From: Candidatus Magasanikiibacteriota bacterium
GTDB lineage: Bacteria; Patescibacteriota; Patescibacteriia; Magasanikbacterales; JACTTX01
Length of the DNA: 49,340 bases
NCBI GenBank assembly: GCA_015661005.1
Contig: JACTTX010000001.1
Span: 1 to 49,340, forward strand
Direction: 5' to 3'
The translations under genes were made by a program, and so were the position numbers. Position 1 is the stretch's first letter, and every line of letters starts with the position of its first letter. Shown in pieces: positions 23,762-32,097 of this stretch. Under the pieces are notes generated by a model. That model was not told the DNA's origin. It saw nothing but the letters and a program-made list of their open reading frames with translations, and did not search any database.

Positions 23762-24169
23762 ATGACATTCTTTCGGCAATCGTGGTATCCTAAAGGAGCG
23801 GCGGCGATTATTTCCATTATTCTTGTTGGCGCCGCAGTTTTGACAATTACCGTTTCGGCAAATCTGATTGGCATCCAGGAAACGCAGAATGCTTTTGTTG
23901 GTGAAAAATATGAAGAAGCGGCCGCGGCCGCCGACGGGTGTGTGGAGTGGGCGCTTCAAAAGTTAAAGAACAGTTCGCAATACGGCGGCAATGAAACGCT
24001 GACCATTGGGAACGGCGCCTGTCAGATTGGCGCGGTGACAAAAAACGGTCAGCAACGCACCTTTAGCGTCTCTTCCACCGTGAACACTTTTAGTGTTAGG
24101 GAAAATATTGATCTCTCCAAAGTTAATCCGGACATTAGATTCAATTCATGGCAACGCGTCTCTCCATAA
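23762..24169 (+). CDS. PilX-like pilus assembly protein
   Basis: A 135-aa protein with an N-terminal hydrophobic helix (GAAAIISIILVGAAVLTITV). It lacks the canonical G^FxxxE site, having KGAAAIISI instead, as do PilX/GspK-like proteins. Two cysteines (C60, C86 region) could pair. It lies 3 bp after the PilW-like gene and 31 bp before pilM. Confidence 0.68.
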   Translation: MTFFRQSWYPKGAAAIISIILVGAAVLTITVSANLIGIQETQNAFVGEKYEEAAAAADGCVEWALQKLKNSSQYGGNETLTIGNGACQIGAVTKNGQQRTFSVSSTVNTFSVRENIDLSKVNPDIRFNSWQRVSP

Positions 24170-24200
24170 GGGACGGCCCCGCCCGAGGCATCTGCAAGTT

Positions 24201-25256
24201 ATGCTCCAGCTCGTTCCCGAACAAGCCGTTGGTCTTGATCTCTCTGACACGTCCATTGAAATTGTGGCCGTCAGAGAGTTTTTGAATTCCGTCAAGGTTA
24301 CGGGCCTTGGCCGCATTCTTCTTGAGCCGGGCGCGGTCTCGCACGGGGACATTGTCCGGCCGGATCGCGTCATGCCCCTGCTCCAAAATGTCTTTGCGAG
24401 CGCCCGGCCAAAACCAATTGCCGAGCGGGGCATCACCATGATTATTCCGGAAACGCATCTCTATTCTACCATCGTCTCTGTGCCATCTGATGTAGCCAAA
24501 AAAGACGTTAAACAAATCGTGCGAACAAGCGGTACCGAAAAAATTCCGTTAGTCCGTGAAGAATTTTGGGACGCCTGGTCCGAACCGCTCTTTACCGATG
24601 ACGGCGCCGTGGTAAATTATTTTGCCGTCCCGGCGAAGATTATCACCAGTTACCAAAAACTCGCCGAGGTCTCCGGCTTCAAAGTCCGTCAATTTGTCCC
24701 CGAACAGCTGGCTCTCTTGAACGTTGCCATCAGTGATCTGCCGGAAGAGCCGCTTTTGATTTTAGATTTTGGCGGCGAGCGAACGATGCTCATGCTTGTG
24801 GATAAGAGCGGGGTGGTCTTAAGCGCCTCTTTGGCCGTTGGCGGCAACCATTTGACTCGCGCCATTCAAAAACAGTTGGGTAAAACGCTTAAGGCCGCTG
24901 AAGAAACTAATATTGAAAATGGGCTTGACCCGGAAGCCCTCAAAGGCAAGCTTTTTCTCATTTTACAAAGGGAAATTCAGCCAATTATGAAAAAAATGAC
25001 GCAGATGATGGCCTATTATGAACGTCGTTTTGGCGTCCAAATTTCCAAAATTATTTTGACCGGCGGCGGAGCCCAGCTCAAAAGTTTTTCCGAGTATGTC
25101 CAGAGCAACACTGGTAGGACGGTGGAGCGCGTGGCCTCGTGGCTTTCATTTGATCAGGCCTTTCCCATGCTGTATACTGGAGCATTGGGTGCGGCTCTTC
25201 AGCACATTGGTTGGGGAGTTATGAAAATTAGTCCGTTTGAATTTTCTTACGATTAA
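24201..25256 (+). CDS. pilM: type IV pilus assembly protein PilM
   Basis: A 351-aa actin-like (FtsA/PilM) ATPase-fold protein of the cytoplasmic pilus platform. Typical segments are VGLDLSDTSIEIVAV (phosphate 1), LILDFGGERTMLMLV (phosphate 2) and KIILTGGGAQLKSFSEYV (adenosine). The frame continues upstream to 24093, but ATG 24201 gives the family N-terminus. PilN, PilO, PilT and the prepilin peptidase are not in this window. Confidence 0.92.
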   Translation: MLQLVPEQAVGLDLSDTSIEIVAVREFLNSVKVTGLGRILLEPGAVSHGDIVRPDRVMPLLQNVFASARPKPIAERGITMIIPETHLYSTIVSVPSDVAKKDVKQIVRTSGTEKIPLVREEFWDAWSEPLFTDDGAVVNYFAVPAKIITSYQKLAEVSGFKVRQFVPEQLALLNVAISDLPEEPLLILDFGGERTMLMLVDKSGVVLSASLAVGGNHLTRAIQKQLGKTLKAAEETNIENGLDPEALKGKLFLILQREIQPIMKKMTQMMAYYERRFGVQISKIILTGGGAQLKSFSEYVQSNTGRTVERVASWLSFDQAFPMLYTGALGAALQHIGWGVMKISPFEFSYD

Positions 25257-25266
25257 TGATTTTTTT

Positions 25267-25743
25267 ATGGTTAAAGGGTCTACCGTCAGAGGTTTTACGC
25301 TGATTGAGTTGATTATCGTCATGGCTATTCTTGCTGTTTTAGCATTGATTGTGTTTAACGGCATTGATCCCCAGAGGAGAATTCATGCCGCCAACAACAC
25401 CGTGCGCGCCGTGAACATTAATTCTATTTTAAATGCGTATTTGACGTATATCGCGGACAATAGAGGAGCGCATGTAACTTCCACTTCCTCGGGCACAACT
25501 TATATGATTGGTCAGATTGGTGGGTCCACTTCCGGTTGCACCGCGTCTTCAACGTCGGATATTGTGGTTTTAACCGGTCTTGTTGACACTTATATCACGA
25601 GCATTCCTTATGATCCGGTGAACGGCAATAGTAATTCCACAAAGTATTATTACTATAAGAGTCCGAACGGCCGGGTTACCATTGGCGGCTGTACACCAGA
25701 GTCAGAGGGGACAACAACACCGGTCATCAGTGTTAGCCGGTAG
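25267..25743 (+). CDS. type IV pilin, paralogue 1 of 5
   Basis: A 158-aa prepilin with cleavage site VRG^FTLIELIIVMAILAVLAL. It shares with the next four genes the segment (I/V)DP-x-RRI(H/K)xANN, the AYL-x-Y(I/V)ADN helix end, the IPYDPVxG loop and two cysteines (SGCTAS and GGCTPE) likely to form the C-terminal disulfide. ATG 25267 is 10 bp after the pilM stop. This is the most divergent of the first four. Confidence 0.9.
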   Translation: MVKGSTVRGFTLIELIIVMAILAVLALIVFNGIDPQRRIHAANNTVRAVNINSILNAYLTYIADNRGAHVTSTSSGTTYMIGQIGGSTSGCTASSTSDIVVLTGLVDTYITSIPYDPVNGNSNSTKYYYYKSPNGRVTIGGCTPESEGTTTPVISVSR

Positions 25744-25755
25744 AGGAGAGGTATA

Positions 25756-26259
25756 GTGAAACAACTTTCAAGGTCGGCAGTTTTTATGAATCGTTCATTT
25801 CTTCAGGCCGGGTTCACTTTGATTGAACTTATTGTTGGGATTTCAATTATAGCCATTTTGGCGTTGATTATCTTTGTGGCCATTGACCCCTCGCGCCGCA
25901 TTAAGGCCGCCAACAATACCACCCGCGCATCGCACGTGAACGCCATTCTGAATGCCTATCTAAACTACGTGGCGGATAACAAAGGGACGCATGTAACTTC
26001 AACTTCTTCCGGAGTTACTTATATGATCGGCACCGGCGGCGGCTCCGGAACCTGCGCGGCCAGCACCACCTCGGCTAAAGTCGTGCTCACCGGAGTTGTG
26101 GATTCATATCTCACAACGTTGCCTTATGATCCGGTAAGCGGTAATAGTGAGGAGACACGTTACTATTATTATAAAAGTCCGTACGGTCGCATCAGGGTTG
26201 GCGCCTGCGATCCGGAAACAGAAGGCACGTTGACCCCCTCAATTAGCGTTCAGCGATAG
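25756..26259 (+). CDS. type IV pilin, paralogue 2 of 5
   Basis: A 167-aa prepilin with cleavage site QAG^FTLIELIVGISIIAILAL. The GTG at 25756 was chosen because GAGGAGAGG lies at the right distance before it. The ATG at 25786 is an alternative that gives a shorter leader. A 65-bp patch (25972-26036) is identical to paralogue 3. Cysteines in GTCAAS and GACDPE are conserved. Confidence 0.88.
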   Translation: MKQLSRSAVFMNRSFLQAGFTLIELIVGISIIAILALIIFVAIDPSRRIKAANNTTRASHVNAILNAYLNYVADNKGTHVTSTSSGVTYMIGTGGGSGTCAASTTSAKVVLTGVVDSYLTTLPYDPVSGNSEETRYYYYKSPYGRIRVGACDPETEGTLTPSISVQR

Positions 26260-26315
26260 TTTCCCACAGGCCATAGTTCTCCACAGTTTTTTAGGTTCAG
26301 TTATGGATCTTATGA

Positions 26316-26321
26316 TATAAT
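26316..26321 (+). promoter_or_regulatory. promoter -10 box before pilin 3
   Basis: A perfect TATAAT in ATGATATAATAC, 56 bp before the start of pilin 3, in the largest gap of the pilin array (117 bp). The -35 is weak. It suggests that pilin 3, perhaps the major pilin, is transcribed independently. Confidence 0.55.
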
Positions 26322-26376
26322 ACATTTCGGGTGGGGATAACTTTAAACCTTTAAAACCATTTATTAAGAAAAATTT

Positions 26377-26850
26377 ATGAGCGAAAAGTTCTTTAAGAAA
26401 GGTTTCACGCTGATTGAATTAATCATCGTGATGGCCATCATTGCCATTCTGGCCTTGATTATCTTTGTCGCTGTTGATCCGTCAAGACGTATTCATGCCG
26501 CCAATAACGCCAACCGCGCCAGCAATGTCAATGCCATTTTGAACGCTTATCTAAACTATGTTGCGGATAACAAAGGGACGCATGTAACTTCAACTTCTTC
26601 CGGAGTTACTTATATGATCGGCACCGGAGCCGGCGCCGGAACTTGCGCGGCAACAACCACTTCAGCCAAATTAGTGCTGACTGCGCTCGTGGACAACTAT
26701 ATTTCCTCAATCCCTTATGATCCGGTAACGGGAAATTCGGACGAAACCCGTTACTGGTCGTATAAAAGTCCTAATGGCCGTGTCACCGTTGGCGCCTGCA
26801 ATCCAGAAACAGAAGGAACAACAACGCCGATTATCAGCGTTCAAAGATAA
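26377..26850 (+). CDS. type IV pilin, paralogue 3 of 5
   Basis: A 157-aa prepilin with a compact leader (MSEKFFKKG^FTLIELIIVMAII). Its first 157 bp from 26393 differ from paralogue 4 at only two positions, while its middle has a 65-bp patch identical to paralogue 2. It has its own TATAAT promoter. The disulfide cysteines GTCAAT and GACNPE are conserved. It is a candidate major pilin. Confidence 0.92.
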   Translation: MSEKFFKKGFTLIELIIVMAIIAILALIIFVAVDPSRRIHAANNANRASNVNAILNAYLNYVADNKGTHVTSTSSGVTYMIGTGAGAGTCAATTTSAKLVLTALVDNYISSIPYDPVTGNSDETRYWSYKSPNGRVTVGACNPETEGTTTPIISVQR

Positions 26851-26878
26851 TTAAAATTAATAAATAACAAAATAACTT

Positions 26879-27352
26879 ATGCTTAACATAAGAATTAAGA
26901 AAGGTTTCACGCTGATTGAATTAATCATCGTGATGGCCATCATTGCCATTCTGGCCTTGATTATCTTTGTCGCCGTTGATCCGTCAAGACGTATTCATGC
27001 CGCCAATAACGCCAATCGCGCCAGCAATGTCAATGCCATTTTGAACGCTTACTTAAACTATGTTGCTGACAATAAAGGCACGCATGTAACCTCCACAACT
27101 TCCAATGTGGCTTATATGATCGGTCAGGGTAGCACCGGCGGGACCTGTGCCGCAACCGCCACAACCTTGAAAATTGATTTGCGCTCTTTGGTTGACAATT
27201 ACATTTCCTCAATTCCTTATGATCCGGTAACCGGTATGTCCACGGAAACGCGGTACTACTATATTAAAAGCACAAACACCCGTGTGACGATTGGCGCCTG
27301 CGATCCGGAAGCAGAAGGCACAACGACTCCGGTCATCTTTGTACAAAGATAA
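26879..27352 (+). CDS. type IV pilin, paralogue 4 of 5
   Basis: A 157-aa prepilin (MLNIRIKKG^FTLIELIIVMAII). The N-terminal half is almost identical to paralogue 3 at the DNA level. The C-terminal half is diverged (TTSNVAYMIGQGSTGGTCAAT and IKSTNTRVTIGACDPE). It lies 28 bp after paralogue 3 and is followed by a GGGACA palindrome. Confidence 0.92.
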   Translation: MLNIRIKKGFTLIELIIVMAIIAILALIIFVAVDPSRRIHAANNANRASNVNAILNAYLNYVADNKGTHVTSTTSNVAYMIGQGSTGGTCAATATTLKIDLRSLVDNYISSIPYDPVTGMSTETRYYYIKSTNTRVTIGACDPEAEGTTTPVIFVQR

Positions 27353-27371
27353 TTTTGCGGGGAGAGAAATG

Positions 27372-27395
27372 GGGACAGGTTTAGAAACCTGTCCC
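27372..27395. repeat. GGGGACA-family palindrome between pilins 4 and 5
   Basis: GGGACAGGTTT-AG-AAACCTGTCCC, 11-bp arms. The following TTT is short, but the hairpin could act as a weak terminator after pilin 4. Confidence 0.8.
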
Positions 27396-27410
27396 TTTGC
27401 GTTATTGATG

Positions 27411-27419
27411 TGCTATACT
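27411..27419 (+). promoter_or_regulatory. extended -10 promoter before pilin 5
   Basis: TGCTATACT gives a TGn extension and TATACT -10 box, 20 bp before the ATG at 27439. It indicates separate transcription of the fifth pilin gene. Confidence 0.5.
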
Positions 27420-27438
27420 TGATGAGTATTTGTTGTTT

Positions 27439-27957
27439 ATGCGTCTTCAGAGTTCATTGTTGGCTATCGTGAAATTGACGCGACAAAAGACAGGTTCACC
27501 AAAGGGCTTTACCTTGATTGAGCTCATTATTGTTGTCGCCATGATCGCCATTCTGGCGGTCATAATTTATGTAGCCGTTGATCCCGTGCGCCGCATTCAT
27601 TCCAGCAACAACGCTACTCGCGCGGCAAATGTGAATGCCATTTTGAACGCCTATCTGAATTATATTGCCGATAATAAAGGCGGCACACCTTTTGGCACGA
27701 GCGCGGCGACGCGTTATATGATTGGCACCGGTGCAGGAGCGGGTAGTTGCACGGCCGCGGCCACGAGCGCGCATTTGGATATGTCCGTTGGTTTGGTTGA
27801 TCGTTACATTGCTTCAATTCCCAAAGATCCGGTAAATGGCACGGATTCGGACACGCTTTATTATTTTTATCGCAGTTCCACTGATCGCGTCACGATTGGC
27901 GCCTGCGGCCCGGAAGCAGAGGGCGGAACCACGCCGGAGATAATCGTGACCAGATAG
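27439..27957 (+). CDS. type IV pilin, paralogue 5 of 5
   Basis: A 172-aa prepilin with a longer basic leader and cleavage site SPKG^FTLIELIIVVAMIAILAV. The IDP-RRI-ANN motif is kept as VDPVRRIHSSNN. The C-terminal part differs most from its neighbours (GGTPFGTSAATRYMIG, and DPVNGTDSDTLYYFYR), and both cysteines are conserved. ATG 27439 was chosen over the upstream TTG codons. Confidence 0.9.
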   Translation: MRLQSSLLAIVKLTRQKTGSPKGFTLIELIIVVAMIAILAVIIYVAVDPVRRIHSSNNATRAANVNAILNAYLNYIADNKGGTPFGTSAATRYMIGTGAGAGSCTAAATSAHLDMSVGLVDRYIASIPKDPVNGTDSDTLYYFYRSSTDRVTIGACGPEAEGGTTPEIIVTR

Positions 27958-27975
27958 GACTGTTAACGGCTTCCA

Positions 27976-28668
27976 ATGCATCCGCTTCTCACCGTTGAAC
28001 ATCTTTCGGTGAAGTTTGGTCAGAACGTCATCGTGGATGATGTGTCTTTTAGTATTTTTGAAGGGCAGGTTTTGGCCTTGGTCGGACCAAATGGCGCTGG
28101 CAAGACCACTTTGATGCGCGCTGTGCTGGGGCTTGTCCCTTACGAAGGGCAAGTAGAATGGCATGAGCCCGCGGCGCTCGGATTTGTTCCCCAGCGACTG
28201 GACTTTGACCGCACCGTGCCTTTGACGGTGACTGAAATTTTTATCGCGATGCGCGGCCGCGCGATTGACGTGCCAAAGGCCCTATCCCTGCTCGGCGCCT
28301 CCCATTTGGCGGCGAGTCGCCTTGGCGATCTCTCCGGTGGCGAGCTTCAGCGGGTGATGCTCGCGCTCGCCTTGTCCGGCAAGCCGAAAATGCTTTTTTT
28401 GGACGAGCCGGCTTCCGGGATTGACGTTGGCGGCGGGGAAACAATTTACAGTTTGATCCATGATCTGGCGGAGCGCGGCCGGATCACGGTTTTTTTGATT
28501 TCCCATGATTTGGATGTTGTTTTCAAATTTGCCGATGAAGTGCTTTGCATCAACAAGAATATGCTATGCCGCGGCGTGCCGACTAAAGTTTTGACGAGCG
28601 GCACCTTAAAACAGATGTACGGAGAACACGTCAGTCATTTCAGTCACGGGCATCATCGCACACACTAA
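27976..28668 (+). CDS. metal ABC transporter ATP-binding protein (ZnuC/MntB-like)
   Basis: A 230-aa ABC ATPase. It has Walker A GPNGAGKTTL near residue 37, the signature LSGGELQRV and Walker B MLFLDEPASGID. The C-terminus is histidine-rich (HVSHFSHGHHRTH), which is common in zinc or manganese importers. It pairs with the ABC-3 type permease 14 bp downstream. No substrate-binding protein is adjacent. Confidence 0.88.
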   Translation: MHPLLTVEHLSVKFGQNVIVDDVSFSIFEGQVLALVGPNGAGKTTLMRAVLGLVPYEGQVEWHEPAALGFVPQRLDFDRTVPLTVTEIFIAMRGRAIDVPKALSLLGASHLAASRLGDLSGGELQRVMLALALSGKPKMLFLDEPASGIDVGGGETIYSLIHDLAERGRITVFLISHDLDVVFKFADEVLCINKNMLCRGVPTKVLTSGTLKQMYGEHVSHFSHGHHRTH

Positions 28669-28682
28669 ATTTTCGGCCGTTT

Positions 28683-29480
28683 ATGAATCCGTTGATTTAT
28701 CCATTTTTCGTTCGCGCTTTGATCGCCGGCCTGGCTATTGCTTCCACCGCTTCACTTTTGGGCGTGTTTGTGGTGGCGCGGCGAATGGCGTTTTTTTCCG
28801 ACGCCATTGCGCATGCTTCATTGACTGGCATTGCCCTCGGATTGCTTTTGGGAATTCATCCCTTGATTGGCGCCATCATTGTCTGCATCATTGTCGCTTT
28901 AGCCATGGCGCGGATGGCGCGGGAAAAAATTTCCATGGATACGGCCATTGGCGTTTCTTTTTCGGTCGCCATTGCCGCCGGTGTCATTCTTCTGCGTTCG
29001 CTCAAAGGGTTTCGCGTGGATCTTTTTGGTTATCTGTTTGGCGACATCTTGGCGGTGGATAAGATTGATCTGATTGTTTCAATAATTCTGGCCGTCGCCG
29101 TTTTCACGGCGCTCGCGGTCATCGGCCGCAAACTTTTACTTTTGTCTTTTAATCGTGAAATGGCGGCCGTCTCCGGTGTTAATGTTATTGTTTTGGAATA
29201 TGTTTTTATGGCGCTTTTGGCGGTAGCGGTGGCGATTGGAATAAAATTGGTGGGGGTGATTTTGATAGGATCATTGATGATCATTCCGGCGGCGACCGCC
29301 AAAAATATTGCTTCGTCTTTTCGCGGGATGATGAGCTGGTCAATTTTTTTAGGTCTGATTTCTTTGCTGGCCGGATTATTTTTTTCTTTTTGGTTTGACA
29401 CGCCTTCCGGCCCGACGGTTGTCATGATGAGCGCTGTCCTGTTCTTTTTTTCACTATTTTTGAAACGGACACGATGTTGA
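28683..29480 (+). CDS. metal ABC transporter permease (ZnuB/MntC-like)
   Basis: A 265-aa ABC-3 family permease with about eight membrane helices. The N-terminal pattern FFSDAIAHASLTGIALGLL and the central GVNVIVLEYVFMALLAVAVAIGIKLVGVILIGSLMIIPAATA segment are family hallmarks. It would form a zinc- or manganese-import channel with the preceding ATPase. Zinc or manganese cannot be told apart from sequence. Confidence 0.9.
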   Translation: MNPLIYPFFVRALIAGLAIASTASLLGVFVVARRMAFFSDAIAHASLTGIALGLLLGIHPLIGAIIVCIIVALAMARMAREKISMDTAIGVSFSVAIAAGVILLRSLKGFRVDLFGYLFGDILAVDKIDLIVSIILAVAVFTALAVIGRKLLLLSFNREMAAVSGVNVIVLEYVFMALLAVAVAIGIKLVGVILIGSLMIIPAATAKNIASSFRGMMSWSIFLGLISLLAGLFFSFWFDTPSGPTVVMMSAVLFFFSLFLKRTRC

Positions 29481-29483
29481 TTT

Positions 29484-29530
29484 TGGAATTGGCGAAGCGC
29501 TACCAAACAAGACGCATATCGCCAATTCCA
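29484..29530 (+). terminator. long inverted repeat after the permease gene
   Basis: TGGAATTGGCGA (29484-29495) and TCGCCAATTCCA (29519-29530) form a 12-bp perfect stem around a 23-nt loop, with no T-run. It may be a weak terminator or a protein-binding site before the PAS gene. Confidence 0.45.
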
Positions 29531-29573
29531 TTCTTGTGCAAAACCTCGCGGTCTGCTATCATCGTGACAGGGT

Positions 29574-30692
29574 ATGTCGAACACCCCTCTGACGCCATTT
29601 AAGACGGTAGAGGAGGCCGTCCGATTCTATGAGGCCGTTTTTGACGGCTTAAGTGAATCGTTCTTGGTCGTGGATAAGGATTGGACAATTATTTGCATCA
29701 ACCAGAGCGCCATACCAACAGGAGCCAATCGCGGCGAATATTTAAACCAAAATTTGTTGGATAAATTTCCCCATTTGCGGAACGAGGGGGTGATGGAGCG
29801 GATAGAGCGCGTTTTTGCGAGCGGGGAAGCGAACATTGAACTTTACGTGCGGCGGACAACGGCCGACGGCTTCACCGGATATTTTCATCGGAAACTTTTG
29901 CCGCTCAAGATTCACGGCCTCGTTGAGGCCGTTATTTTTATTGTTGATAATGTCCACGAGGAGCGTTTGGCCCAACTCCATGCCAAAGACGCCGAGTTCC
30001 GGTATCAGCAGATTGTGGAGACAATGAATCTAGTTTCTTTCCGTTGCGACGCCAGCGGCAAGTTCACCTATATCAATAACGCCGTCTTGGCCGTTTTTGG
30101 TTTTTCGCCGCCGGAAATGTTGGGAACGCCTTTTTCCCAATATGTTTTTCCGGATGACATCGGGACAATGTGGCGCGTTTTTTGGCAGATTGTTAATCAA
30201 GACAAGCCGTTCGGAAAAATGGAGAATAGAATCATCGCCCGCGATGGCGCCATCAAATATATGCGCTGGAATTTTCATCCGGTGTTTGATCGCGCCGGAA
30301 AAATTGTCGGCTCGCAAGGCGTTGGTGAAGACGTAACCGATCAGCAGGCGTATATTTCCGAGGTGCTGGCCTCAAGGGAAAAGTATCGCGGACTGTTTAA
30401 CACCGTGCCGTCACCGTTGATCATTATTAAAACGGACGGGGAAATTGTGAACGTCAATCGCGCGGCCTGCAAATTTTTGCGTTACCCGCAACAAGAATTA
30501 TTAAAAAGAAGTGTGCGCGATTTTGTGAGCGAGGCCCACATCTTTGAGGACTTGTGGCAAAGGTTGCATGAGAAAGGCCGGGTGCAGGAGACCTTGACGT
30601 TTATGCGCGCCGATCAAAGCCGTGTCCGCGTGCCGACGCATGGCACGCGTTTCGGCAGATACTTGGCGCTGATTTTACAGCACGAGGTATAA
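29574..30692 (+). CDS. PAS-domain protein without output domain
   Basis: A 372-aa soluble protein made of three PAS domains at about residues 18-130, 140-265 and 270-370. Typical segments are FLVVDKDWTIICINQSA, FTYINNAVLAVFGFSPPEMLGTPFSQYVFPDD with the PAC part GSQGVGEDVTDQQ, and LIIIKTDGEIVNVNRAACKFLRYPQQELL. There is no histidine kinase, GGDEF or other effector domain and no membrane segment. It must therefore signal through partners, if it signals at all. Confidence 0.82.
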   Translation: MSNTPLTPFKTVEEAVRFYEAVFDGLSESFLVVDKDWTIICINQSAIPTGANRGEYLNQNLLDKFPHLRNEGVMERIERVFASGEANIELYVRRTTADGFTGYFHRKLLPLKIHGLVEAVIFIVDNVHEERLAQLHAKDAEFRYQQIVETMNLVSFRCDASGKFTYINNAVLAVFGFSPPEMLGTPFSQYVFPDDIGTMWRVFWQIVNQDKPFGKMENRIIARDGAIKYMRWNFHPVFDRAGKIVGSQGVGEDVTDQQAYISEVLASREKYRGLFNTVPSPLIIIKTDGEIVNVNRAACKFLRYPQQELLKRSVRDFVSEAHIFEDLWQRLHEKGRVQETLTFMRADQSRVRVPTHGTRFGRYLALILQHEV

Positions 30693-30701
30693 TAGACAGG
30701 C

Positions 30702-30877
30702 GGGAAGGTCATTCCTGTTCGCGAGACATGGGTTTGCGCCACCTTAATGAAGTATCGGTGCGAAAGCAATGTGCAAATGACGTTCTTGATTGGAGAACAC
30801 GTCATTTGCACATTGCTTTCACGAACAGACAGACGGAGGCGCGGGACCCGTGTCGAGCGAACAGGAATGACCTTCCC
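30702..30877. repeat. palindromic element, copy 3 (nested)
   Basis: The outer arms GGGAAGGTCATTCCTGTTCGC (30702-30722) and their perfect complement (30857-30877) are 21 bp each. Imperfect middle arms follow (GACATGGGT...GCGCC). The inner arms GAAAGCAATGTGCAAATGACG (30762-30782) and 30800-30820 are again perfect. The centre is GTTCTTGATTGGAGAACAC. It fills the whole gap between the PAS gene and the permease gene. Confidence 0.92.
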
Positions 30878-30885
30878 TCTTATTC

Positions 30886-32016
30886 ATGCCGCAAAACCAG
30901 CTCTTTAAAGGCGTAACATTGTTGACCGGCTCCATCATCGGCGCCGGCGTTTTTGCGATTCCCTTTGTGGCGGCCCGAGCCGGATTATGGTTGACCGTTT
31001 TTTATATTGTGGCGCTCGGGTTGGTGATGCTCACCATGAATCTTTTGATCGGCGAGATTGCTCTGCGCACGCGAGCCGTTCGCTTTCTTTCCGGTTTTGG
31101 CGCGCAATATTTAGGACGCTGGGGAAAAGGAATTCTTCTCACCACTTTTTTATTTTTAGCATGGTCGGCTATGCTCGCCTATATGATCGGCGAGGGGCAG
31201 ACCTGGTCTGCGATTTTTGGCGGGCATCCGGATGTTTGGTCATATTTTTTTATTGCGCTCGTGGCGGCGGTGGTCTTTTTTGATTTGAAAGGCGTGACGC
31301 GCGTGGAAATGGCGGCGAGTACCTCCGTGATGATGCTCATAATTCTGCTGGCGTTGGTTGCCGGGCCGCGTGTGCAGGCGGTCAATTTAAGCGGTCTAAA
31401 TTTTTCAAAATTATTTTTGCCGTATGGCGTGGTCTTATTTGCGCTTTCCGGTTTTCACGCCGTGCCGCACTTGGAAGGATTTTTTCATGGCCATCAAAGC
31501 AAAATTCGCGCCGCCATCATCTGGGGAAGTTTGATTCCAATCATTCTCTTCGCGCTTTTCACGATTGTTGCCGTCGGTGTGACCGGTTTGAACACCACGG
31601 AGTTGGCCACGGTTGGGCTCGGTCGCGCTCTGGGAACGGGCGCGATGGCGATTGGAAATTTAATTGCCGGTTTGGCAATGTTAACAGCCGGCATTTCCGT
31701 GGCTTTTTCCACCAAACGGCTCTTTGAATGGGATGTTGGCGTCGGGCGCGAGTGGGCCTGGGTTCTAACTTTAGCGGCGCCGCTTTTGATTTTTATCCTT
31801 GGCGTTCGTTCTTTTGTGACGGTGATTGGCGCCGCCGGCGCGGTTTTCAGTTCTTTGGAAGCGATTCTTTTGGCGATCATTTATGTCCGCGCCCGCCGAC
31901 ATGGAGACATTGAACCGCATCGTTTTGCTTTGGCGCACGGAGAAATTTTGGCGGCGGCGGTGATCATCGTGTTTGCGATTGGCGGCGGACTTTCTCTTTT
32001 GCAACTTTTTAAATGA
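30886..32016 (+). CDS. aromatic/hydroxy amino acid permease-like transporter
   Basis: A 376-aa protein with about 11 membrane helices. The N-terminus GVTLLTGSIIGAGVFAIPFVAARAG is the conserved first helix of amino acid permeases of the HAAAP/AAAP group (Tyr/Trp/Ser/Thr permeases). The length and the SGFHAVPHLEGFF segment fit this group. It is probably an amino acid/H+ symporter. It starts 9 bp after palindromic element 3. Confidence 0.82.
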   Translation: MPQNQLFKGVTLLTGSIIGAGVFAIPFVAARAGLWLTVFYIVALGLVMLTMNLLIGEIALRTRAVRFLSGFGAQYLGRWGKGILLTTFLFLAWSAMLAYMIGEGQTWSAIFGGHPDVWSYFFIALVAAVVFFDLKGVTRVEMAASTSVMMLIILLALVAGPRVQAVNLSGLNFSKLFLPYGVVLFALSGFHAVPHLEGFFHGHQSKIRAAIIWGSLIPIILFALFTIVAVGVTGLNTTELATVGLGRALGTGAMAIGNLIAGLAMLTAGISVAFSTKRLFEWDVGVGREWAWVLTLAAPLLIFILGVRSFVTVIGAAGAVFSSLEAILLAIIYVRARRHGDIEPHRFALAHGEILAAAVIIVFAIGGGLSLLQLFK

Positions 32017-32045
32017 TTGGGCGCGGCGCAAATTGCGGCGATGTA

Positions 32046-32079
32046 AAAAAGCGAAACTCGAGCGTTGGCCCGAGTTCGC
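32046..32079 (-). terminator. intrinsic terminator for the orphan minus-strand gene
   Basis: On the minus strand GCGAACTCG, a 10-nt loop and CGAGTTTCGC (one bulge) are followed by six T residues. It lies between convergent genes. Confidence 0.8.
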
Positions 32080-32097
32080 CCCCTTGGTTCAGTTGTT

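Noticed and set aside
27976-29480. Complete metal-uptake operon with binding protein and regulator
   Set aside because: Only the ATPase and permease are present. No substrate-binding protein or Fur/Zur gene lies nearby.
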